Assembly: GCF_000224145.3 (NCBI RefSeq)
Contig: NC_020176.2
Coordinates: 124,693-188,692 of the forward strand
Origin: Ciona intestinalis
Lineage: Eukaryota; Chordata; Ascidiacea; Phlebobranchia; Cionidae
Length of the DNA: 64,000 bases
Reading direction: 5' to 3'
Shown here: positions 51,333 through 62,210 of the stretch, one piece after another
Layout: the number at the start of each line of letters is the position of its first letter
Position numbering within the stretch: the stretch's first letter is position 1
Program-made: the position numbers and the translations under genes
The notes under the pieces: generated by a model
Databases searched by the model: none
What the model was told of the DNA's origin: nothing
The model's input: the letters and a program-made list of their open reading frames with translations, nothing else

Positions 51333-54300
51333 ATGAATGAAACTGAAAGTGAAAAAAATAAAAGAATTGAAGAAATTTGTCACGAAGATTCTTACAAACA
51401 ATATTTAAGTTTAGTTTCTGAGGACATAAATGAAATGTTTGAGTTTTCGGCGCCTATAGTTCGTAACCCACATTTTAATCCATTACAATGTACGTGCTAA
51501 ACCATATGCAGAAGAATAATCTACATCCTGTAACTTACATATATTTTTATTCCAGCCGAAACGGAACCAAGCGCTCCCACTTACCCCGATCTCTCCACAC
51601 AAGACCGTACGCCCCCAGCAGAAATCCCATCCACACAAACAGAAGATGATCTGTGGAAGAAAGAAAAACACGACGAACTTGTCAAGGTAAGTTTGCTGCT
51701 GTTGCCACCATGCATTAGAATACAGGTCTGTATTCAAAAACTGATCTTATAGCAATTAATTTAATAAGAATTTTTTTGAAACCAATTTCCTGGCATGTAA
51801 CAAGGTGATCTCACAACAAGGCAGACAAATGAATATGTGTAATGTTTTATTAATTTACTTCATGGCATTCTATTAATAGTTCATGACTGGCTCATTTTTT
51901 TATTTAAAACTAGGGTAAACTGTGAAAAATAACATGTTTTCTTTTTTATCAATAAAACATAAAACACCAACCTGATGCTTCATGCACTCTGTGTTAATAC
52001 CAAGTGTAAACCTCACAATAATCAATATATTACAATCACCAGATAGAGGACGAGATCGACACTTTGCGACAAGTGCTCACAGCTAAAGAACGAGAAGCAT
52101 CAGAGTTGCGTAAACTGCTTGGTTTGACTCCACTTGGAATATTAAAGGCTGACATCAATAAGATACAAAGTTCACAAGCGTGAGTTGCTTTCTTAATTAT
52201 GGGTTTAAATTATAAACCAGTTGTGCGCCTAACTTTTGAAAGGAGAGGGTAAAAAGTGACTTTCTTTGGTAATTTAAAGTAAAAAATATTAACCAATGCT
52301 ACCCTAATACTAACCAGAAATTGCACTTTTAGTAACCGCCAAAATAGTTGCTATTTTACAATTACAGTTAAAAGAGTTTGTGAATCACTGTGGTAGGTAA
52401 ACCAACCAATTCAAATGGTGACCCAGGGGTTGAGAGACATTGCATTAGGTGTTTAAAAGGAATTTGGTTTAAAAACCACCATACCAGATTTTTGTTAAAA
52501 TATATTAGAAACATAACCCTGTATTGTAAGATCAAAATGTAGTGGCCACATGTATATAAGGGTCGAGGGCTTGCTAATTATGGTGGTGATATAAGTCAGT
52601 CACCCAACCAACTACATATAGGATGGGAGTCTGTATATTGGTTTCTTGTGTTGGATTAGAATATATAACTTAAGTATAAAGCAGCAAAAGAGAAACGATA
52701 TTAGTAAAAGTTGTTTATATAAAAAAAAATCTTATAAAACTAGGAATATTTAACCTCAGGATTGTATCTCACTTTGCAAGACACCAACAAGGTATTATTA
52801 AACCAGAAGAATTATTTTAAGTATTAGGTCATGTCTAGTAGCAACAGCAGTAGTACAGTATTGATGGAGTGATGCAATATTAACATACTAAATTAGAGTT
52901 GTATGGTGCACACCGCACATAGGGTAATGTAATTGTGTAATTAGGATAAATATACTTATTGCTTATTTATTTTTTTACATCAATGATGGTATTATAGAAA
53001 ATGTTTTGGTTCTTCTGTTAAATGCCATTGAGAATAAACGGAAACTATTGAATGAATGGATGTGACTGGTGCATCCTCACGTGGTGGGCAACGATAGTTG
53101 TAATACAGGTGTTCTGTTTCATACACATTGTGCCCGTTTCTGAGTTACCATGTATGTAACTTAGTGGGTAATGATTTTGTTTCTTAAACGGAGAACACAA
53201 ACGCTCATAATAGTGGTAGCGCCGGGTCTTGAACTTGTAAACTCTTGGTTAAAGACAGTGGTGATGACCACGGTGCCAGACAATTGTGGTTCATTTTATT
53301 TCTCGCCACAAATGACTCCCCATATGTTACCACAGATACCAATCCACAAGTGCTAAGGTTCATGGTTTGGCAACTGATGTTACATCATCTGAATAGTGAG
53401 TTAGAAAGTAACACAACTAATATGCATGGGATGATTAGTTAATTCATTTTCATATTATTTCAAATAACAAAGCACAACAGAGCTATAGAGCTACAGTTAT
53501 AAGGTATCAACCACACAGTAAAATGAGGGGTTGTGATATTCTACCAGGTCTGGATTAGAGTTTTCAAGAAAATGTGGGTCTAAAACCAATAAAAATTCTA
53601 ATAAAAAATCGGATTCAACAGCAACTGTGTTTCAACATAACACGGGGATTAATCATTTGTTTAAATATCATCAAGCAAATCAACAGCACCCTTAAAAGCG
53701 GTGCTATTTGCAATTAATGTAATTGCTCTAATTGTACTTGCAATCAAACGCTGGATTTTGTTTTTTATTTAAAATTAATTTATTCTGTGACGTCACAATA
53801 CTGGTTATGTGTTGATAAGCAGCGCAAGATACGTATGTATGTGCGGGCATGCGTGCGAGATGCTCAAACAATAGCATGCTCTTATTTTCTTTCTCTTTTA
53901 TTATCCTTGCGTGCGGCGAAGCGTAGCAAAGCGACGATGTACGTAGCAGCGCGACGCAACGCACCGTCGCTACTAGCTAGCAGCTAGCTAATCAGATAAA
54001 GATGTCTGTGTTCGACTTAGCTCTAATAGCAGAAGTAGAGTCACACCCAAATATTTACAATCGTAAACTGCAGTGTTATAGAGATAGACGGCAAAGAGAT
54101 TCAGCTTGGCAAGATGTTGCAACCAAGTTAAATACGACAGGTAAAGTTGAGTTTGTTAAATACGACAAGTAAAGTCGCACCAGAGTAGCTGGTTTTAACG
54201 ACTGCCGTTTTGCTGCTCATTTTCTCTTCGCCTTCTCTTCGTTGGTTAAGACTTAAAAAGTTGGATATTCGCTTTCGTATTCGACGAAATAAATAAACGT

Positions 54301-57243
54301 ATGTGTTCTAATATGTTGGATTCACGCAGTAAACGACTGCCAGCGCCGTTGGAAAGCGCTCAGAGACAAGTATGGTCGCATTCGTAAGAAGGAACAAATA
54401 GATTTTAACAACGGGGAATATTTTCCGTCTGAGTGGGATCTGGCTGAAAAGTTATCTTTTTTGGAAGAATTTCGCGTCACAAGAGGGTAAGAATATGTTG
54501 ATTGTTACTAACAATGAAATAAACAATGCTTGAATTCCTGTTTTTACCATGTCGCTCAAACACAGTATAATTATAAGATATAGTTTATTTATAAGTGCTC
54601 GTTCGTTATTAAAACCGAATACCATTTTGAGCATAACAACAATCTACAAACACCTGTATTATAAATTATATTGTTAGTTATTCTCCACTTATTTATAGTT
54701 ATATAAACACGATTTGGTCTTGCATCTAATATATATTAAATAAAATGTTTTGCATTTATAGAAATATTTGTTCTTTTTTTAATCTTTACTTATTTTATTC
54801 CAGTATCAGCACAACTGCCAATGATGACACAACAATGGACATTCTTACAGACAATGACATACCCCCTTCATTACACCCTAGTTTTGCGAATATGAATAAC
54901 TTTAACAAGCACCCAAAACTTGAAGCTGCACTTGCTATAACAGAGGTAACAGGACATGATGACAGCCAAGCTGTTGGGGCCAAATTTCTTGCCAAAAAAC
55001 TCAAAGATACAAGAGGTAAATCGTGTTTTTAGCCACGGTTTATTTGATAATTTTACTCAAGTAGTTTTTACCTGTAGCATGTTTTAACGACCTTCTTCTT
55101 GCTGCTAATTCCCTTTCTTTGTTATTCTTAATAATATCTTTGTTACTGTATTTAAATAGATAAGTAAAAATATTTTCTGTTTCTTAAAGCGACAGGCTTT
55201 CACATTTGGTGAGGTCGATGCAGTAGTACCCGGTTGTGGGGTAATGGGTCAACGTTGGCTCAAATTTCAGGTCCAATGCCTCACCATAAAACCTTAGTCT
55301 AATCTTATACTCTGTTATATAAGAGAGAAAAGATACCAATGACCATTCATCCACCAATGTTTTATCACAGATATGAACGACGCCGATGAACTTTTCTTTG
55401 CAAGCGTTTTGTGTGAGATTAGTGGATTGCCTCCGAAGAAAAAAGGAAAACTAAAAATTGACATAATGAACTTGGTTCATAATGCGTTGTATGATGTCAC
55501 AGATGATTAATTGTACTATTTGATTATTTTATGATGTAATAATGAAAACTTTGTGTTAATAATCGTTGATTATTTGCTTTGTGTTATAAGTTTATTGAAT
55601 AAACGTTTAAATGTTGGTTATTTTTCTTAAAACATTTATTTCAAAAATACTATAATGTGAGTCAAATACAGCGAAAGTTATAAACATCTGTGAAAAGGGA
55701 TGTAACCAGTTCAAGGTTATTGTATGTTTACACGTAGCAGTAGACTTATATAGAGGCATGTTGCATGTTTTCCTCACAGCATGTCTATCTGAAGGGGGAA
55801 GGTGGTTACAGCGGTTGTATCGTAGCCAAAGGGTGCCGGGTTCGAGGTTTAATGTTGTTACCATTGTTGTGTGTTGGGCACTATCGCTCCAGTAGTCCAG
55901 TTACTTCCACACTTAATTCTTGTCCCTAATTTTTCTTCGCGTACAACCGTCATTTTAAATATTCCATTCTCTTCGTTGCTATATATTTAATCCGATCTTT
56001 GTTACTGTATTTGTATTTGTAGAGATATATAAAACGTAATGTTACTAGATTATTAGTTATCCCCACAAGTACATGTATGTTAAATATTGTTACTCCACAG
56101 TTATAAGAAGACGGTTGAAACGTTGAAATCTGCTGAGCAAGCCACGGCATCCGCGTTTAGTTCACTTGGGTCATCTATGTCAATGAAGTTCTCTGAGATG
56201 AAGTAAGTTGGGACCAAACATGGTGGTTGGGAGGGACCAAACATGGTAGAGGGGTGGGACCAAATAGTCCTCATGGAACTTTGGGTTTAACTCCTGCTTG
56301 GTTGTGATATATTGAACCAGGTTTAAGTGGTGGTTATTTAGAAGCATTTAAATATAAAGGAAGCTAAAGTCTACCTTGTCATCTAGTAAGAGATGCATTG
56401 TGTTATGTAATAAAATAATATTACATTCCGTACTTACTTAACGTGATGAAATATGAAAATCCAGAGTGTTTGCTCTCAAATATTTGAATTTGTCCATGGC
56501 TTTACTTGAGTTTCTCAAATCTTGCCCATGATAAACTCAATTTATTTTATCCTCAAAATAAATAGCTTTTATTTTTTGCTGCTTTTTGGAGCCGCACGTT
56601 TCGAAGAAGAAGCTCGACTTATGAATCGTTGTAAGAATATCTGCTGTTATTTAATTGAGTAGTTTTTATCCATAGTGTGGATAATGAATATCATTTTGTT
56701 GCTAATTTCCTTTTCTTTGTTGTTTTGATATTTGCTCTTTTTTGCAGAGGTTTCGACATAATAAACTAATTGTGATGTTATAATTTACAGAAATTCTCCA
56801 ACTTACAAAAGTTTTGAAGAAAAAGTTGAAGGAGTTGGGTCGACAATCATGGTTTGTGATATCATATGTTTGACTGTTACATCATAATGGTGTTTATGAT
56901 TGATAAAGATGGGTCTTTTTATTGTGTAACTAAGTGGGGTGTTTGTTATATAAGGCACTTGTGTAATAAATAAACGAAGGAATAACGACAGTCGTTATAA
57001 TACGGTTGTTCATACACCTTGTGCCAGCTTGTAAGTTACCGATACCCTGTATGTAACTTTGTAGGTGATTATTTTTCTATATCACGGCCAATTGAAGTCA
57101 GTGATTACTCTTTCTCATAATAATAAATATTTTAGGCCAAAGTGTCAGGAACACCCCGGGAAACCCCCGCAGCCACCCCTGATGAAACCCCCCAAGCCCC
57201 AATTACCCAACAACCCCATGCAGGAGACGACTTACCCATGTAG
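51333..57243 (+). CDS. tpd52: TPD52 family (tumor protein D52-like)
   Basis: Six in-phase exons: 51333-51489, 51556-51686, 52043-52179, 56101-56202, 56791-56851, 57136-57243; 231 residues. Exon 1 gives an N-terminal segment (MNETESEKNKRIEEICHE) that I do not recognise. Exons 2-3 give the TPD52 coiled coil (DLWKKEKHDELVKIEDEIDT, LRKLLGLTPLG) and exons 4-5 the conserved second half (AYKKTVETLKSAEQAT, SFEEKVEGVGSTIM). The last exon is proline- and threonine-rich and ends GDDLPM. Family members are small cytosolic, vesicle-trafficking adaptors that dimerise through the coiled coil. Intron 3 (3.9 kb) contains a complete MADF-BESS gene on the same strand. Its 3' end faces MRPS34, 325 bp away. Confidence 0.9.
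53050..53290 (-). repeat. tRNA-SINE, partial
   Basis: Minus-oriented tail (ggtgttctgtttcatacaca, cgtttctgagttaccatgta) followed by a degraded head side (aatagtggtagcgccgggtc, ttgaacttgtaaactcttgg). In TPD52 intron 3. Confidence 0.7.
54002..55510 (+). CDS. MADF-BESS domain protein, nested gene
   Basis: Four exons: 54002-54140, 54330-54486, 54804-55015, 55371-55510; 215 residues. The N-terminal half is a MADF domain, a Myb/SANT-like DNA-binding fold (LIAEVESHPNIYN, DSAWQDVATKL, CQRRWKALRDKYGRIRKKEQ). The C-terminus is a BESS motif (DELFFASVLCEISGLPPKKK, KIDIMNLVHNALYDV), which mediates protein contacts. This is the usual layout of small insect-style MADF-BESS transcription regulators. It lies completely inside intron 3 of the TPD52 gene on the same strand, with AATAAA near 55598. 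Upstream (53815-53995) are GC-rich, CG-containing bases that may be its promoter. Confidence 0.9.
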
Positions 57244-57568
57244 GGGTCACCCTGATCTTTGGATCCCTGTTTTGTATAACTTGCAATATTTAACCATCGG
57301 GTGTGCCCGCTGCAGGGACTTGACATTAAACCCCTCGCTTTAAAATTTGACCCCTCGTTTTTTGGGCTTTGACCCCCCCCTATTTTGACCCTTTTAACTG
57401 CTTGCTTATAGAATTAACGCTTCATCGAGTTTAATCAACTTATTCCATCTGCTAGGTGGTGTGTGTTGACAATATTGCGTAGAACTAGATTGTATATTAT
57501 GTGTAGTTTGTTGTACAAGTGTTTATTGAACATTATTAAGGATAACTCGTTACAAATGAACATAGATA
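57244..57568. other. Spacer between TPD52 and MRPS34 3' ends
   Basis: 325 bp. It begins with C-rich sequence (acccctcgctttaaaatttg, gacccccccctattttgacc) in the TPD52 3' UTR, then AT-rich sequence. No gene seen. Confidence 0.7.
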
Positions 57569-60162
57569 TCATATTACGGATCCATCTGGAAGTTTTTGAC
57601 GTTGGTTCGCGTGAATTCCTCGTTTAATTAAAAGTTTTATCATCGGTTCTTGGTCTTCCCCACACTGGAATAAACAAGCGTTTAATATTAAACATAAAGT
57701 GAGATAAAAGTGTTTAATTGTGAAATATTTTCAAACTTCGTTAAAAAAATTAACAATTAAAAATATATATAATTTATGAAATAACAGCTGCATTATTGAA
57801 TGAATTCTCCAGTAAGTGTCTTGCCCAAGGACACAATCAAAATGGTAGCAGCATCAAGCATATATCTACTAGGCTAAAGACAAGTGCTCTAACCACTTTG
57901 CCACAGTGACAGACAAAATATAGTTCATACCACGTTATTATACCAGCTAAATTACAATTACTTTTCTACCTTATCATTCTGTGACTCCAACATAGCCATT
58001 AGTGGTGGCATTGGTACGTATAATGGAACTTGATGAGTTTCAGCGGATTGAGGTTCGTATTCTAGGTAAGATTCCTCTTCATGTCTTGGGATTAACCTCC
58101 ATAAGTTTTCATTTCCCTGTAAGGTTATATCAGGTCAGAAGGTCAAGGTTAATACAGGTCATGACTAAAAGAATGTTGTTGGAAAAGAATGTGTTAGTCT
58201 TAAATCTCCAGAGAAAGCAGTTATATAAGGTTTAAATTAGTAACTGCAGCAGCTGAGGAAAAAAAAGAACTTTCGTTGTGAATGAATGAATGTAACTTAC
58301 TTTATCCTCGCGTGGCTGGAATACGACAGTCGTTATCACACGGGTTTAACACCTCGTGCCAGCTTACGAGTTACCATGTATGTTACTTTATGGGTAATTA
58401 TTTTTTTTGAGTTTTTTTCTTTATTTTTTATGTATGGCTGATAATCTAGACAACCCATTATTGACCACTGGGTTGGAGCAATTGTCGTTAAGTGTCTTGC
58501 CGAAGGACACATACGTCCACAATGGTAGCAGCGGCGAACCTTAAACCCATTACCTCTGGGTTACAGGCAGGCGCGCTAACCACTACACCACGGCGCCGGA
58601 CTAAAAAAAATTAACTAAATTTATAAATTAACTGAAGTTATAAATTAACTGAACAAACAATCTACAGTGTTTTAAAACTGAAGCTGTATCAACCAGTATA
58701 AAACATAGGATATCACAGTTTATTTAAAAATCCTGGAGAAAATTTCAACAGTAGAAAATCTTGTGCATGTTTAAAGGTAAGTAAACGCACATCTTGTATT
58801 TCCTTCTCATAACCTTCATTTCTTCCATTTAATGTTTTGATTCCCCAAGCGATCCCGTATTCCATGTTCTTAAATAATAAAGGTAAACGTATTAAGATTG
58901 TGGCAAACTATTCAAGGCAGTTGCTTTGTTGACACTTTATAAAACTAGCTATTAATAATTGAGGTGTATGAAACTAAACACCTATGTTATATAACCACTG
59001 TTGTTGCGCCATTAGTTACATTTAAATACTAATATACAACTTAATTTATATAAAAACTGGTGCAAACATCAAGGTTATTATTTTGTTGGCACAATTATCT
59101 ATTAAAATACTCTCTTGATCAAACCCCCTTTTTACCCAAACAGCTAAATGCAAGTGGACACAACTAACACATGAAAACATACTGGTGATTTTAAATCCGC
59201 ATGAACTCTCGTGATTCTCCAGAATGTTGGTGCAGAATGTATGATGTCATCGCATGTTGTGAACAGTCTACCCACCCCCCACGATGGTAACTATAAAGTA
59301 AATATTAATATAGCCGTTTTAAAATAATAAAAATAACTTTTTACTATTTAACCATAGATTACTGTGGGGGAAGACGGGACACCTTAGGCCAAATATTTAA
59401 ATGTCCCGACGGTGTTTTATCAATAACAGTTTTGTAATTCTTTAAATGCTCTTTGTTTACTACGAAATGGGGCGAGAAAATAGAACGAAAAGATGTCCCA
59501 TCTTATCCCCACCATACTCTATGATAATTTTTTTTTGTAATGTTTAAATTAACAATTTTCTATTTATCTCTTTGATAACTAAAGTTACCTTATTGAAACA
59601 ACAGAGAAATAGGAATGAACAGCAAATGACAGTCGTTAAAACACTTTGAATTAAAGGTGCTGTAAAAAGGGCATCAGTTAAAAAGCCTAGCTTTTAAATT
59701 ACTTTCATTAAGATATCTTTGTCACACAGCAACAATCACAAGGTACCTGTGATAATATTTGAAATAATTTTTTTTCTTCTTTGTTTCTCGTCCGCATGTT
59801 AAGTGTGATGTTTGGTTTGGTTTTGAACATTTCACATAATGGTTGGGGATATTTCTTGGTGATGTGAGCCTGGGTGTGAGGTTTATGTTAATATGGATTT
59901 GGACCAGAATTGTCCCATTACCCTAAATGTTGATATTAAAACGTAAAAAAATAATTTTTCTTTAACTGCAACAAAATGAAACACTGAAGAGAATGTACAT
60001 ACAAGCAAAACAACAGTCGTTAAATCATGCTGTAGGGGCTGACTATTCAATGCGTTTATGGTACACCAATGTCACCACAATGGATGTACTTTTGTCACTA
60101 TATATTCATTAGGTAACTTTACACTAACTTACCAGTAATTTTCGTTCAATTTTGTGCGCCAT
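57569..60162 (-). CDS. mrps34: Mitochondrial ribosomal protein S34
   Basis: Six exons, first to last: 60133-60162, 59747-59869, 59183-59290, 58791-58868, 57970-58116, 57569-57664; 193 residues, close to the about 218 of human MRPS34. Recognisable stretches: LPSWGVGRLFTT, PTFWRITRVHADLK, YGIAWGIKTLNGRNEG, and LWRLIPRHEEESY, which align with the human WRLTRV, KAWGILTFKG and WRLVPKHEEEAF. The protein is a small-subunit component of the mitochondrial ribosome. The first exon (MAHKIERKLL) follows an acceptor-like ttacag 21 bases upstream. Every intron carries repeat fragments. Its 3' end faces TPD52; upstream, on the same strand, lies the serine palmitoyltransferase gene 507 bp away. Confidence 0.9.
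57795..57920 (-). repeat. SINE head-side fragment
   Basis: Matches the head half of the SINE (aagtgtcttgcccaaggaca, atggtagcagcatcaagcat, gctctaaccactttgccaca) in MRPS34 intron 5; the tail is missing. Confidence 0.75.
58285..58605 (-). repeat. Complete tRNA-headed composite SINE
   Basis: The most complete copy. On the minus strand it starts ggcgccgtggtgtagtggtt with an A-box-like segment, then a B-box-like ggtttaaggttcgc, the body (cgtatgtgtccttcggcaag, caacccagtggtcaataatg) and the tail (aagttacatacatggtaact, ggtgttaaacccgtgtgata, cacgcgaggataaagtaagt). It is about 320 bp, in MRPS34 intron 4. Likely the composite SINE described from Ciona (family name not verified). Confidence 0.85.
59360..59522. 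mobile_element. MITE copy, shortened
   Basis: Left end ttactgtgggggaagacggg, right end atcttatccccaccatactc; interior ctctttgtttactacgaaat. In MRPS34 intron 2. Confidence 0.8.
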
Positions 60163-60669
60163 ATTTACAAAATTAATAAACACCTGTAACAAATTTAACA
60201 TTTTATCAAATTTAACACATAACTTTTAAGTTTTACACAAAATTATACAACAACAACACTCTTTTTTTCAAATGTAACTTAAAGTTTAACACAAAATAAC
60301 ACAAAATATTTTAACTAATAATCCAAACAAAACGAAAAGTTTAATGTTCTAACTACAGGCGAAAAAAAATTGGGGTGGCAGGGTGGACACTGGGCAGCGC
60401 TGGAATCCATTTAACACCATCATGTGTCTAACTATAGTAAGTAACACTGCATTTAACTAACTGTAGGACATAGGCTTATACTAATAATACTATATTTATA
60501 ATGTGTATATAATTACCTAACCACATCTAAATGTCTAACCATAGGTGTATGACTGTGTGTTCAACCATGCAATATAACTTATGTACAATGCGCATATACA
60601 GTATATATGATATACTATAATACGTATATGTATAATTATAACTAAGTCCAGCATCCATATTGTCTCAAA
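60163..60669. other. Intergenic, SPT homologue to MRPS34
   Basis: AT-rich 507 bp, MRPS34 5' flank and SPT 3' flank. Contains runs of A and T and no recognised gene or repeat. Confidence 0.6.
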
Positions 60670-62210
60670 TCAATCCATGTTTTTAACTTTGCTTGAAATT
60701 TTCAATCTCAGCAAATCTCCGATGTCACTTATCGCTTCCAGAGCTTTATTTATTTGATCCTCGCTTAACGCCGAAGAGACACAGAACCTGACTCTTGACT
60801 CCCCTAGTGGTGTAGATGGAAATCCAGCAACCACAACTCCGAACCCACGATAGAGCATCTCACGTGAGAAACAAGCAATATGAGTGGGAAGGTAGGCAAG
60901 CAGGGGGATCACAGGGGAATCTTCGTGCCCGTAAACTATGAATCCAAAAGTCCGGAGTTTTTGACGAAAATGTTTTGTATTTTCCGCAAGTTTCGTGATT
61001 CGTTGTTTGCCTTCTTGTGACATCATAAGTTCGAGGCTTGTGAGTGCTTGTTGTGCGACGGGGGGCGACATAGAAACAGCATAACAGGCTGAATGGGAGT
61101 TTGCTCGAAGATGTTCAATCACTCACGACTGCCTGCAATATAACCACCGGAGGCACCAAAGCTCTTGGTGAATGTTCCCATCAAAATGTCAATCTCTGAA
61201 GGATCAATGTTGAAATAATCAGTAACGCCTCTAGCGTTAGGACCTAGCGACCCAATACTGTGAGCCTCATCGAGGTAAACGAATGCTTTATATTTCTTCT
61301 TCAGCCTCACAACCTCTGGTAGATTAACAATGGTGCCTTCCATGCTGTAGATTCCTTCCACAAGGATCAATATTTTCCTCCATGGTCGATGAGTCCTTGG
61401 TCTTCCCCCAACGATTGAATCGCGCAGAATCCTCTCCAAGTCTTCTGTATCGTTATGTTTGAACACACGGATCGTCGCACCTGATATCTTGCACCCGATG
61501 GCAAGTGAAGCGTGGTTGCATGCATCACTGATCACTAAACACCCCTTACCAACAAAACACGGAATATTCATCGAATTAGTTGCGAATCCCATTCCAAACG
61601 TCAAGCAATCCTCAACTCCCAAAAACTCGGCCATTTTTTTCTCTAACTTATTATGAATCTCGTGATTTCCAACTTCGAATCTACTGCTACAAACCCCGAC
61701 CCCAAGCTTGGCCACTGCATCCACAGCGGCATCTGCACATGTTCCTTCATTCTCAGCAAACCCCAGGTAGTTATATGAACCCAAGTTCACAATGTTCCGG
61801 AACACTTTACCAGTATAACCCAAAAACTTTCCACTGCTTGAAAAATCCCTCTCCCTGATGTCAATCAAAGCACCTGGCACTGTACATACAGGCCTGTGTA
61901 ATACGTCATATCCTCTCTCTATGACGTGCCTGACAAAGAATCTTTCAAACGTTGTGTACAAAGGAACGAAATCTTTCATGTCCTCCCTCTCACATACACT
62001 GGGCTCGGTATAAAACACATGCCGGTTCATAAAGTCCCTCAACCACCCAAACAGCAATATAATTGCCATAGCAACATGGTTACGGGCATACACCCACACA
62101 GAAGGAGCATCGTAGGAGTTCTTTGCATAAATTTTTTCACTTTTATCTTTCCTTCGTAAAAGTTTGTGAACTGCGGCTTTCTTCACTTTAATGTGTTCCC
62201 CTTTCTCCAT
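60670..62210 (-). CDS. sptlc2: Serine palmitoyltransferase subunit 2/3 homologue, one frameshift
   Basis: PLP-dependent subunit that condenses serine with palmitoyl-CoA, the first step of sphingolipid synthesis, at the ER. About 513 residues read from a single exon: MEKGEHIKVKK, a membrane segment (VAMAIILLFGWL), DFVPLYTTFERF, GSYNYLGFAENEG, GMGFATNSMNIP, CNHASLAIGCKISGATIR, VYLDEAHSIG, and GTFTKSFGASGGYIAG with the PLP lysine. After GGYIAGSRE the frame meets a TGA (61119-61121); the family sequence continues in the next frame as VIEHLRANSHSA through ENTKHFRQKLR, EDSPVIPLLAYLP and VVVAGFPSTP. One G appears to be missing near 61121-61123. No intron can explain it. Either a sequencing error or a real break; the lack of introns raises the possibility of a retrocopy. 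The first ATG of the frame is at 62210. Confidence 0.88.

Noticed and set aside
58529-58600. tRNA gene
   Set aside because: A- and B-box-like segments belong to the SINE head; no cloverleaf with proper anticodon and acceptor stems was seen.
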